Assembly: GCA_965232105.1 (NCBI GenBank)
Contig: OZ246956.1
Coordinates: 2,356,001-2,420,000, forward strand
DNA: 64,000 nucleotides
Direction: 5' to 3'
Source of the DNA: Multivorans sp965232105
Lineage (GTDB): Bacteria > Acidobacteriota > Thermoanaerobaculia > Multivoradales > Multivoraceae
Shown in pieces: positions 9,798 through 19,453 of this stretch. The notes under the pieces are model-generated. The model was given only the letters and a program-made list of their open reading frames with translations. It was not told where the DNA came from and did no database searches. How positions within the stretch are numbered: the stretch's first letter is position 1; every line of letters begins with the position of its first letter. The position numbers and the translations under genes are program-made.

Positions 9798-10678
9798 CGG
9801 CGCGGCTCGATGAGGGCGCGCATGGAAGGCGGACGCCTGCGGGCCTGAAGCGCTTGCTCCTGAGGCTCTTCCGCGTCGAGGAGCAACCGGCGCCGCCGCC
9901 GGGGTCGCCCGAGTCGTTGCGCACGTTTCGCGCCTCGCCACGGTTCTTCCGGTACAGCGTGCTGAAATGGGCCTTGGGCCAGGGGGGTGCGATCCTGGGC
10001 TTGATCGTGTCGGCGTTCGGGTTCGGATTCCTCAATCCCGAGACCTGGACCACGGATGTCGAACCCTTCGACGGCTTTCGGTTCGTCAACCCCGAGACCT
10101 GGACTACGGACATCGAACCCCTGGACCGCTTCCTGTGGTTCACTCAGGAGTTTGCGCCGCTCTTGATCATCCTGTTCCTGGTTCAGTTGGTCGCGTCGTT
10201 CCTTGTGCTTCGCCTCGGCTACGAGATGCGCTGGTACATGGTCAGCGACCGGGCGCTCCGCATCCGCTACGGCATCTACAGCCTCCGCGAGCAGACGTTG
10301 ACGGTCGTGAACATCCAGAACATGGCGGTGAAGCGCGGTCCCCTGCAGCGGTTGTTCGGCATCGCCGACCTGGAGATCCGTACCGCCAGCGGCGGCGGTT
10401 CGGACGATGACGATGAGGACAGCCTGAGCCGCGGCTTGCTGCAGGGGCTCGACAACGCGGAGGAGGTGCGCGATCTGTTGCTGGCGGCGCTCCGCCGGAG
10501 CCGCGACGCCGGTCTCGGCGATCCCGACGACGGGTCGACCGTGCCGGCGGTTCCGTCGTCGTCGGCAGGCGCCGCCGCCCCGGCCGGAGGGGATGGCGGT
10601 ACGGTTCTTGCTGCTGCTCGCGAGCTGCTCGCCGAGTCGCGTGCCCTGCGGCGAGCCGTGGCCGGCAGCGGATCGTGA
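9794..10678 (+). CDS. Second PH-domain membrane protein with an internal 18-residue tandem duplication
   Basis: 294 residues. A hydrophobic stretch (about 58-75) leads into two tandem 18-residue units containing NPETWTTD, a second membrane segment (about 118-138), a bPH_2 domain (WYMVSDRALRIRYG; LTVVNIQNMAVKRGPLQRLF; LEIRTASGGG) and an acidic then Ala/Gly-rich C-terminal tail of low complexity. It overlaps the preceding PH gene and so belongs to the same unit. Between the membrane segments the duplicated loop would lie on one face of the membrane. Function unknown beyond the family. Confidence 0.78.
   Translation: MTARLDEGAHGRRTPAGLKRLLLRLFRVEEQPAPPPGSPESLRTFRASPRFFRYSVLKWALGQGGAILGLIVSAFGFGFLNPETWTTDVEPFDGFRFVNPETWTTDIEPLDRFLWFTQEFAPLLIILFLVQLVASFLVLRLGYEMRWYMVSDRALRIRYGIYSLREQTLTVVNIQNMAVKRGPLQRLFGIADLEIRTASGGGSDDDDEDSLSRGLLQGLDNAEEVRDLLLAALRRSRDAGLGDPDDGSTVPAVPSSSAGAAAPAGGDGGTVLAAARELLAESRALRRAVAGSGS
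10028..10135 (+). repeat. Tandem 54-bp in-frame duplication
   Basis: Two units, 10028-10081 and 10082-10135, each encode 18 residues beginning F(L/V)NPETWTTD. By eye 13 of 18 residues agree and the differences are mostly synonymous or conservative. The duplication is therefore not brand new and has been kept in frame. Confidence 0.8.
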
Positions 10679-10708
10679 GTCCGCCGACTTCTGCGAGCGG
10701 CCCCCGAA

Positions 10709-11626
10709 GTGCCGGAACTCCCTGACGTCGTCGTCTACCGCGAGGCGATCGAACAGCGGGTCGTCGGCCGTGACCTGACGCGCATCCGCGTGCGAGGTCC
10801 CTTCCTGCTGCGCTCCGTGCGGCCGCCGCTGAAGGAAGCGGAGGGCCGCGTCGTCGTCGGCGTGCGGCGGCTCGGCAAGCGGGTCGTGCTTTGCCTGGAA
10901 GGCGAGCTGTTTCTCGCCATCCACTTGATGGTCGCGGGCCGTTTCCGCTGGGGTGCGCGCGCGGCGAAGCTCCCGGGGCGCGTGGGTCAGGCGGCGTTCG
11001 ATTTCGAGCACGGCACGCTGCTTCTGACCGAGGCCGGCAGCAAGCGACGCGCGGCGATGCACCTCGTTGAGGGAGAGGACGGGCTGGCGAGCCTGGACCG
11101 GGGCGGGCTGGAAGTCCTGGAGTGCAGTCCGGAGGCGTTCCGGGCCCGGCTGACAGCGGAGAACCACACCCTGAAGCGGGCGTTGATCGACCCCAGGCTC
11201 TTCAGCGGCATCGGCAATGCCTACTCGGACGAGATCCTCCACCGCGCCCGGCTGTCTCCGATGCGCTGGACTACACGGCTCAGCGCGGAGCAGATCGACG
11301 AGTTGCATCGGGCTGCGGTCGCGGTGCTGAGCGAGTGGACCGATCGGCTGCGGGATCAGGCCGGCGGCCGGTTTCCGGCCAAGGTCACCGCCTTTCACGA
11401 CGACATGGCGGCTCACGGCCGATACCGCAAGCCGTGCCCTGCCTGCGGCGCGCCGGTTCAGCGGATCGTCTACGCCGAGAACGAGTGCAACTACTGCGCT
11501 CGCTGCCAGACCGGCGGCCGGCTCCTCGCCGATCGGGCTCTTTCGCGCCTGCTGAAGGCGGACTGGCCCAGGACGGTGGAGGAGTTGGAGGAGCGCCTGG
11601 GCCCCGGCGGCGCCGCGACTCGCTAG
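10709..11626 (+). CDS. Fpg/Nei family DNA glycosylase/AP lyase
   Basis: Base-excision repair enzyme that removes oxidised bases and cuts the abasic site. After the initiator the chain starts PELPD, placing the catalytic Pro and Glu at the mature N terminus. A Lys in GKRVVL matches the beta-hairpin lysine. The C-terminal zinc finger is complete (CPACGAPVQRI and CNYCARCQTGG). At 305 residues it is somewhat longer than MutM (about 270), and it may belong to a Nei-like branch, so I give no symbol. Start is GTG 10709; PELPD fixes it. It is followed within 12 bp by a TatD nuclease, a plausible DNA-repair pair. Confidence 0.88.
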   Translation: MPELPDVVVYREAIEQRVVGRDLTRIRVRGPFLLRSVRPPLKEAEGRVVVGVRRLGKRVVLCLEGELFLAIHLMVAGRFRWGARAAKLPGRVGQAAFDFEHGTLLLTEAGSKRRAAMHLVEGEDGLASLDRGGLEVLECSPEAFRARLTAENHTLKRALIDPRLFSGIGNAYSDEILHRARLSPMRWTTRLSAEQIDELHRAAVAVLSEWTDRLRDQAGGRFPAKVTAFHDDMAAHGRYRKPCPACGAPVQRIVYAENECNYCARCQTGGRLLADRALSRLLKADWPRTVEELEERLGPGGAATR

Positions 11627-11638
11627 GGTGCGAGCGTG

Positions 11639-12427
11639 ATGAGCGGGTCGGCGGAACACTCCGGACTCACCGATTGCCACGCCCACCTGTGCGCCGCCGC
11701 GTTTTCGGCGGACCTTGACCACGTGCTGACGCGGGCCGGCGATGCGGGCGTGGAGGCGGTCGTCGCGGTCGGCGAGACGCTCGCGGACGCCGAGCGGAAC
11801 CTGGAACTGGCCGAGCGATATCCGGAGGTTGTTCGTCCGACCGCCGGGCTGTATCCGACCGACCTCGATCTGGCCGAGGCGGAGAGGGTCGTAGACCTGA
11901 TCCGCCGCGAGCGATCCCGGCTCGCAGCCATCGGCGAGGTCGGGCTCGACCGGTGGAAGGTCCGCGAGGAGAGCGATCTGGCTCTCCAGCGGGAGATCTT
12001 CGCTCTTTTCATCGATCTCTCGATCGAACTCGACTTGCCGCTCAACGTTCACTCCCGCTCCGCCGGCCACTACGCGATCGATTTGCTGCGGGAACGCGGG
12101 GCGAAGCGGGTACAGCTTCATGCCTTCGACGGCCGCGCCGCCCGGGCCGAGCCGGCGCTCGAGGCGGGCTACTTCTTCTCCGTGCCGCCGTCCGTGGTGC
12201 GCTCGCCGCAGAAGCAGAAACTCGTCCGCCGCCTGCCGCTTTCCTGCCTCCTGCTCGAGACGGACAGCCCCGTGCTGGGGCCTGAACGGGACCACCGCAA
12301 CGAGCCGGCGAACGCAGTCGTGTCGCTGCGCGCCATCGCCGGGATCAAGGGGGTGGACGAACAGGAGGTTGCTGCCGCGGTACGGGTGAATGCCACCCGC
12401 CTCTACGGCCGGAAAGCGCCGTCGTAG
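11639..12427 (+). CDS. TatD family metal-dependent hydrolase (DNase)
   Basis: TIM-barrel amidohydrolase fold with the metal-site motifs of the TatD family in order: DCHAHL (about residues 12-17), GEVGLD (about 100), NVHSR (about 139), LHAFDG (about 161) and ETDSP (about 207). TatD enzymes are 3'-5' exonucleases or AP-site hydrolases. The 262 residues are normal. I chose ATG 11639; a GTG lies one codon upstream. It follows the glycosylase gene by 12 bp on the same strand and converges on the M23 peptidase gene. Confidence 0.87.
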   Translation: MSGSAEHSGLTDCHAHLCAAAFSADLDHVLTRAGDAGVEAVVAVGETLADAERNLELAERYPEVVRPTAGLYPTDLDLAEAERVVDLIRRERSRLAAIGEVGLDRWKVREESDLALQREIFALFIDLSIELDLPLNVHSRSAGHYAIDLLRERGAKRVQLHAFDGRAARAEPALEAGYFFSVPPSVVRSPQKQKLVRRLPLSCLLLETDSPVLGPERDHRNEPANAVVSLRAIAGIKGVDEQEVAAAVRVNATRLYGRKAPS

Positions 12428-12435
12428 GACGAGTT

Positions 12436-12453
12436 CGCGCCACGACTGGCGCG
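12436..12453. terminator. Short hairpin between convergent genes
   Basis: CGCGCC (12436-12441) and GGCGCG (12448-12453) can form a 6-bp stem with a 6-base loop, 9 bp after the TatD stop and upstream of the convergent M23 stop. No T-run follows, so it is a weak candidate for a bidirectional terminator. Confidence 0.3.
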
Positions 12454-12518
12454 GCCGTCGGCGAAGACGGTCACGTCAGTGATGCCCGAGGCCGGACTGC
12501 CGGTTTGGTTGCCGGCCG

Positions 12519-13370
12519 TCAGCGAACGGTCGGGATCTTGTCCGACTCGCCCAGCAGCAGCGAGGGGTCGACCCGGGCGCCCTGCCAGCGGATGCCGAAG
12601 TGAAGATGCGGTCCGGTCGAACGGCCGGTCGAACCGACGGTGCCGATCAGGCGGCCGCGGGAGACCTCTTCGCCCTGCTCGACGAACACCTCGTGGAGGT
12701 GGAAGTACATGCTGATCAGGCCGTTGCCATGGTCGAGAAAGACGGCGTTACCGGAGAAGAAGAACTCGCCGGTCAGAGCGACCACGGCGTCGTCGACGGC
12801 GAGTACGGGAGTCCCCTGGGGTACCGCGTAGTCGGCGCCCGTGTGTGGGGAGCGGGGTTCCCCGTTGATGATGCGCTTGGCGCCGAAACGGCCGCCGGCC
12901 GGCAGGTTCTCGAGCGGCGGCCCCAGGGGCAGCGTGAACCGGGAACCGCCCTGCCGACTCCAGAGTTTCGCGATCAGCGCGTTCTCGCGCTGTACGCGTG
13001 CCAGGTTCTCGGGCGACAGATCGACACGGCTCCGGTCCTTGATCGTCAGCCGCTGGACAGAGTAGGGGTACTCGCCAAGGCCGATGCGCAGGCGTTCCCG
13101 CCCGCCGTCGCGGTCGCGCTCGGCCACGATGTCGTCGGTCCGGGTGAGACCGACCGGTACCAGGCATCCGGACTGGCCGTCGATCTCGGTTGGGGCGAAC
13201 GCCCGATCACCGGCGAGGCAGCGCTCGATCCCCTCGCCGGGCCAGTGGACGAGACTGCCCGGCGGCGCGGTCTGGGCGGGCAGCGGATGGGCACCAGCGG
13301 CGGCGAGGACGATGGCGGCGGCAGAGGTGGTCGCGGAGAGAATCGTCACGAGCCGATGATAGCCAATCAT
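12519..13370 (-). CDS. Secreted M23 family zinc metallopeptidase
   Basis: 283 residues. A signal peptide (hydrophobic about 10-28, ending PLPAQ) leads to a periplasmic N-terminal domain and a C-terminal LytM/M23 domain (about 165-275). The zinc ligands are visible: HTGADY (HxxxD) and HLHF (HxH). M23 enzymes cut peptidoglycan cross-bridges or activate amidases during cell-wall turnover. All ligands are present, so it should be catalytic rather than an EnvC-type dead homologue. ATG 13370 starts the chain. It is convergent with tatD and lies just downstream of the decayed defence region on the same strand. Confidence 0.88.
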   Translation of the reverse strand: MIGYHRLVTILSATTSAAAIVLAAAGAHPLPAQTAPPGSLVHWPGEGIERCLAGDRAFAPTEIDGQSGCLVPVGLTRTDDIVAERDRDGGRERLRIGLGEYPYSVQRLTIKDRSRVDLSPENLARVQRENALIAKLWSRQGGSRFTLPLGPPLENLPAGGRFGAKRIINGEPRSPHTGADYAVPQGTPVLAVDDAVVALTGEFFFSGNAVFLDHGNGLISMYFHLHEVFVEQGEEVSRGRLIGTVGSTGRSTGPHLHFGIRWQGARVDPSLLLGESDKIPTVR

Positions 13371-13445
13371 GCATTCATCGGCGCGGCCCGACTGGATGAC
13401 GCCGCTGGAGGGTAGGGTGCCTCGCTGTCGCCTTCGGTTGGCGCC

Positions 13446-16235
13446 TCAGTCCTCGTCTTTGTCGCGGGCTTCGTCGCCCCACCTGTCGATCTCGCGTAGG
13501 AAGGCCGCTTTCATGGTGCCGGCCTCGTCCTCGGGAAGCCACGACGTCATCTGGGGGAACACGATACGCCAACTACGGAACTGGGCCGGCGACCACGGGA
13601 ACGTCTCGGATTCTTGAAGCAACCGGAGGATCCCAAGAAGCCTGCGGCGGATGGTCTCCGGCTTTGGCGTCGGGATCTTCAGCCCGTGTTCGGGATTCTC
13701 GGTGAATAGAGAACGTTGCGGGGAGTTTGACGGTCCCATCCTCATTGTCCTTCCTGAAGGCATGGCCGCGGGCAGGTACGGCGAGCGTGGATGCCGGCTC
13801 GCCATCCAGGCGAGCCCAGCGGAAGTCCTCGGCAGGGGCCGAGGCGAAGGTCTCCAACTCACGGATTCGTTTCCCCAGTCTGGCGGCATCCAGAAACACG
13901 TCCTTATCGGCGGGAAAAGGTACATGAGGAAACTCGTTCTCCAGGTCGTACGCGAAACAGACCGTGTAGTCCGTAGCGGAGAGCAGGGCCAGGATGGCGT
14001 CGAAGACCTGTTGAGGCTCGAGATCGACGCCGTAGGCGCTGGACAAACCAGCGGCGGTACCGTTGAGCATCGAGTGCTTCGGTCCGCCCCCACGGTAATC
14101 GAAGAGCGGAAAGACCCAACCGCCTCTACCACTGAATGCATGCTGATCCGGCAGGTCACCATGGCACCAGACTGCAGGACCGCCACCGGTGCCGTCGTCA
14201 AGGGCATGCAGGGCGCAGTTGGTCTCGCCCCAAGCCGCCTGAAGATCTGGCTTCGCGAAGTCGACGAACTCTCGGCGGTTGTAGAGGAAGCGGTGGTCCA
14301 GGGGCCGATACGCTACTCGGCCAATCGCAGAATGGTCGAATGCGGTCGAATGTGCAGGAGCCGCCTTCCGATCGCGCGTCTCCCTGAACTGCTCTCGGGC
14401 CTCCGACGCAAGGGGACTGGCCAGCCATCCTTCGATCCGTTGCTGGAGACTCTCCGCCGACAGGGCGTAGGAAAACCGGTCGCGGTACGTGACGATTCCG
14501 TTCGAGCGGAACGTGAAGAGGTCCTCCAGGGAGGGCCAGTCGACTCCATCGAATCCGCGAGGGAACAAGGGCTCCATTTCGCGACGGTTCGTCCCGGTAA
14601 ACGTCAGGGTCTCTGGATTTTGGCAGGCAAGTCGTGCAAGCCTGAGCTTGGCCGACCGGTCGAAGGCATCGTGTCGCCAAACGTAGCCCCGCTTCTCTCA
14701 CTGGCTGCTTCAGATCGTTCCAGAGGCGGTTCATGAAAGGACCGACCAGGCGCGTGGCTTCGTCGGAACGCAGGCGCTTGTAGGGCGGATTGCCCATGAC
14801 GACGAGAATTGGCTTGTCCGTCTTGACCTGGTCCGCGGCCTCGCGCTCGGCGATGAGCGGAGCGCTAAGAAAGGCCATGTTCGGCTGAACGCCTGCTTCA
14901 GAGGCGGCCGGGGCCAACGTATCCGTGAGAAAGATGGGCAGGCGGTCGCTTCGACCGCCGCGCCGCGAGACCTCGCGCTGCATCCGGTAGTGGGCGACGG
15001 TGTAAGGTCCTGCAAGGAGTTCGAAAGCGTGGGCTCTTTGGGCAAAGGCGGCCACCTCGGCCGCGGCCGCGGCCGGTCCGTAGTCCCGAGTCGCCCTCTC
15101 CGCGGCCAGCGATGTGGCGGCGATGAGGAACGTGCCGGTGCCGCAGGCTGGATCAAGGAGGTTGACCTTCTCGTCGAGCAGCCCGTTCGTTCTGAAACGG
15201 CGCCGGAGAAGACGCTCCACTTCGGCGACCATCAGGCGGACCACGTCGGGAGGTGTGTAGTAGACGCCGTAGCGCTTCACTGCCTCCGGATCGAAGACTC
15301 GGAGGAAGTCCTCGTAGAGATAGAGCAGCGGGTCGCGGCCTTTTGTGGGGCGAAGTAGTGCGGGGTCCACCGAATTGACAGCATCGGTCGCTACGTCGAA
15401 CGCGGTGCCGAGCACTCGCCGAACCTCTTCCACGGTCTGCGCGCGGAGTGTGCCCCGAAGCAGAGGGAAGCTCGTGTCTGGCAGCAACTCGTGCGCGTTG
15501 GGGCCGACGTTCTTGCCGCTCCTGTCGCGAGCCAGGAGTAGGCCGAAAACGAGAGTCTGTGCGAAAGCGTTGGAAAAGAGGGAGTTTTCGTCGGTGGAAT
15601 CGTAGCCTCCGGCTTCCGCCCGGGAGAACAAAGTCTGGATGAAATCGACCCTGAGGTCAGAGACTACGGGGTCCACAGCCCCGCTCCGACAGTGGTCGGA
15701 CACCACGTCCCGGACCAGGCGAGCCGCGTGAGCAAGATTCCTTGCGGCCTCCGCTGGAGTCTCGGGGATGGGAGGCTCGGCGCTTGCCAGCGTTTGGAGG
15801 ATCGCCCGAAACCCTCCGCTGTCGTGGTTGCGGATGATCCGAGTCGCTCGGCGGTCGGGGGTGTCGGGATCGAGCACCGTTGCAGGCACCACGAGCGCCT
15901 CGGCCTCCAATTCGTCGCGCCGGTAGAGTTGGATTCGCTCAAAGTTGCAGAGCGCCCAGAGCGGGAGGTTGGAGAAGCGCGCGAACTGTTCCTTGTTGTG
16001 TCCGGTGAACTTCTTCGGCTCCAGGCGAAGCCTCGGCTCCTTGAGTTCGATGAAGGCGCGTGCCGGGCTGCCTTCGTGGACGAGAGCCAGGTCGGGACGC
16101 CCGATGCCGGCTTGGCGGTACTCAGGGAGGACTCTCGACTTGTTGCACAGGGATGGGTCCAGAGTGCCTGGGGGCGAGCATAGAAGAACGCCACTCCGTG
16201 GCCCAGGGAGCCTGCCCGCCGAGCGCGCCGAACCG
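13446..16235 (-). pseudogene. Decayed nuclease-N6-adenine methyltransferase (type IIG/ISP-like restriction enzyme)
   Basis: Read on the minus strand, high to low coordinates. First comes a PD-(D/E)xK-like nuclease segment (about 16140-15900: YRQAGIGRPDLALVHEG, then FIELKEP). Next is an adenine-methyltransferase core (about 15330-14770) with YGVYYTPPDVV, motif I DPACGTGTF and motif IV NPPY. Then come a target-recognition-like part and a tail ending at 13446. It is broken. No start codon is found in frame upstream of the nuclease part. After DLKQPVREAG the frame changes and the roughly 150-200 residues expected before DAFDRSAKLRLARLAC are missing. A further frameshift lies near 13690-13740. The last stretch (FPQMTSWLPEDEAGTM) could once have been a separate small gene. 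It abuts the SIR2 pseudogene. Confidence 0.75.
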
Positions 16236-19200
16236 TCACGTCCGTGATCGTTCCGTGTTCTGTTCGAGCCACTGCAAGCGTCGATCGATCTCGATGTCAG
16301 AGTCCGCTTGGATCAACTGATCGATGATTGTCGCCATCTCGAAGTAGCTGCCATGGCTCCTTGGTCCACAGACAATCCACAGCATTTCGAGAGTCTCGTG
16401 CGGGAACTTCCTTGCGATTTCGGAACTCAGGAGACCATGCAGGGCGATTTGGCCACGACGAAACGGAAGAAGATAGTGTCGGACGTGTTCCAACGCTGAT
16501 GGAAACTCATTTCCCGCTCCTGCGATGAGGTTGACGAAGCCTTGCGTCGTGGAATCGTCGCGATACTCGCGCTCTTGCGGCCAGATCCTGGCTAGCAGGG
16601 GTGCGATGGCCGTTCTCCAGGTTTCTTCGGCCGAGGTGTCGCCGCCGCCTATCCAATGCCAGAACACTTGCAGCGCTGCTGACCTGAGTTCCGGCGGTCC
16701 TTCTCGGAGTACGTCAGCCACCTCTTGCGCGGGCAGCCCCCAGGATGTCGGGCCGGTGTTCCGAACGTCGGCCAGGGCGGGCCTGAGCAGGTTGGCCGCT
16801 ATGGACTCCCGATGCTGAGCTTGGGCCGCTTCCAGGGCGCCGCGCTTGACGGCCTTGGCGAAGACTCCGCACGCTTGCGGAGAGAGAGGGCGTGAGAGCA
16901 GGACCGACCGGAGAGCCGCGCCTTCGTCGTCCGGGGCGCTTAGCGGAGGCTCAAGGATGTCGGCCACGAAGCGGTGGTCGGCGGCGGTCAGGAAGGATGC
17001 CCAGCGGACAAGAATGACGCGGCCGAGTCTGGCGGCATCGCCGGCGTCGGTAGCGATGAGCGTGAGCATGCGGCGCTGTGCGTCGGTTAGCGTCGGGCGC
17101 CCGTCCTCCGTGTCGTCTCGCAGGTCGAACAGGAGTGCCTCGGTGAGCCGGCCCGCGGGTGAGTTGATCGCTCTACTGAGAGGATCGGTTGAAAGGTCGA
17201 GACGGTCTTCCGCGCTGGCGGAAAGGAGTGGCCAGAGCCGCTCGACCCAGCAGAAGACGTCCGGGAGACCTTGACGCGCCCGTGCGAGAAGAAGGTCGCA
17301 CAGGCCGGCGACCATCGTCGACAACGTTGCGTCGTCGGCCGACACAAGACGTTCCAGTGAGCGAGTCGCCAGGTCGCGGCGTCCTTCGTTGGTCGCGTCG
17401 TCCCCAAAGGAGATGGCACGCAGGAACTGGTCCCAGAAAGCCCCGTACTCGGGCCCGGAGGGCTGCCTGAGAAGCTCCTCGAGAGCTGCCGAAGGGTTCG
17501 AACTGGAGAACGCATGCCATCCCTGCCAGAACTCGGGGTGTTGGCTGTGCGTTACTTCCCGAGCTCGCTCGAGTCGTTCCCCCGGCGGCGCTTCTTCGAT
17601 CGGGCTAGGGTTTCCGAAACTCGTCTGCACCGGACCCACGTAAGAGTCGAAGAAGTCTCGATCTTCGACAGGTCGAGCGAGATGGTTGCGGCGGGCGCGA
17701 AGGGCTCGGAGCTCCGTGACTCCGACATTCGACAGAACGCCGGCTTCCTCGAGCATTGTGAGTCGCAGCCACACCGCGACATCTCGGGCGTGGGGACGCC
17801 AAAGGAGTCCGTATGAGCCGGGGCTACGTCGGTGGCCCCCGCAAGTGTTTCCGCCGTGTCTGCCAGAAGGCGGATCAACAAGCTCACCCCCTCGCGATGC
17901 TGGTTCTGATCGTGACGTTCGATAGATGGCAACTCAAAGTCGTTCACGTCGTAGTCGTCCCGGATCAAGTCGAGATCGACTTCAAGAGCGAGGGCCGATC
18001 GCAGTGCGGCGGTGGCGAGTTCGAGAATGTCGGGACGGTGATCTTCCAGCTTCGCCAGACGTCGAGTAAGGTTGAGATCGGCGGCGTAGTCTGGAATGAC
18101 CATCCGTGGCCACGCCAGATCGCGAAGACGCGGCGCTGCTGCCGCCCCTTCCTCATTGACGGACTCCCGGTACGGCGGGTCCAGTCGTAGGCAGGGCTTT
18201 AGCAGTTCGACGGCCTCTTGAAGATCCGCGTTCAGGACGAGGCCGCCAGCGAGTCGCGTTTCGAGAGTCGCGTAGCGCGGGTCGTGCCGCGGCGGAGACT
18301 CCACAAGAGAGAAGAGCCGCCAAATCCGCTCCCAGTCGCGATCGAGTGCGCTCGAGGAGCGGAGGCGCCATGCGATCTGGTCCGTGAAGATCCGGCCCAG
18401 GCGGCGTTGCCAGTCCAGCGCGCATTCGAAGCGGTCAGGGCTTCGGGGGTCCTTCGCGATCCACGCGGGGATTACCCACGTTGCCTCCTTCTCCGTCCAC
18501 AGGCCAGCCTCTTGGAAGACGGTGAACCAATGGCGATCAGCTACCGTTCTGATGACGACCGACCAGAGGTTCTTGGGGTGCCGGAAAAGCCACTGCAGCT
18601 CTTGCTCGGCGCCGTCGGCCGCCCGTGCGGCGGGTTGTCGGAGGATCGCGCGGGTTCTCTGGCGACGCCAGCGCTTTGGGCGCTCAGCCAGATCCGCGAG
18701 TTGTGCGAGATCGCGCCAGAGTGGCGAATGGTCGGCACGGCCGTTCTGGGGATTGATCTTGCAATAGGGCAGAGGCTTTACTGCAAGGGTCTCCCAGCGG
18801 CGAGCCACCTCCTCCTCGTCGTGTTCGTAGGCGTCGAATGCGTACACTTGGCTGAGGTCGGGAAAGCGTTCGCGATCCGCTTCGAGAACATTGAGCACGT
18901 AGCGAAACGGCGCATCGCTGGCGCTGTATCCCACGAGTGCGATCGTCTTACAACGGACGAGATCGAAGAGAAAGCGCGAGGCCCAGCCGGAACGGAGGTA
19001 GGCGTCACCGTAGTCGGTGCTCGTCAGCACCAGGGGGGTCTCGTCCAGCTCGAGGGCGCGGTCGGCGAGACGGCCGTGGAGGTGAACGATGCCGTAGAAG
19101 GATGGGCTGCCAGGAGCGGGCAACGCCTGACCCGCGAGACTCTGTGTATCCGCGCTTCTCTCGTGGCGGAACAAGGAAAGTCCGGCAGTTGTGCACTGAC

Positions 19201-19302
19201 GCCGGTTCCGCAAAGGAACACGACGTCGCCGGCAAGTAACGAATCGAGGAACTCGGCGGGCAGCTTGGGCCCATCGGGAGAGAAGCGGATCGCGTCGTCC
19301 AT
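16236..19302 (-). pseudogene. Decayed SIR2-like defence protein gene (possible DUF4020 C-terminal region)
   Basis: ATG 19302 opens a SIR2-like domain with FLCGTGVSAQLPDF, the NAD-binding GxGxS element. At about 19185-19160 the frame jumps straight to LFRHERSADTQ and GIVHLHGRL. The roughly 80 residues that normally carry the TTNFD block are gone, leaving a deletion plus frameshift. The chain then reads well (VLTSTDYGDAYL; VGYSASDAPFRYVL) through a long helical C-terminal region. A second lesion near 17780-17790, an apparent one-base loss in a C run, shifts frame before VWLRLTMLEEAGV. From there about 500 residues run clean to the stop at 16236. SIR2 defence proteins deplete NAD+ upon phage infection; this copy cannot. 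Confidence 0.75.
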
Positions 19303-19453
19303 GCTGCTCGGACGCTACACCGATCATGTCGCCACGCCGCGAGTGCTCGCCGCGAGCGCCGTTGGTTCTGGCGGGCGGCCTGATCGGGAGGCGGCGAACA
19401 CGGTACGCTTCCGGTTTGCCGGGCAATGGCCGTCCGGACCGGAAGGGAGTCCC

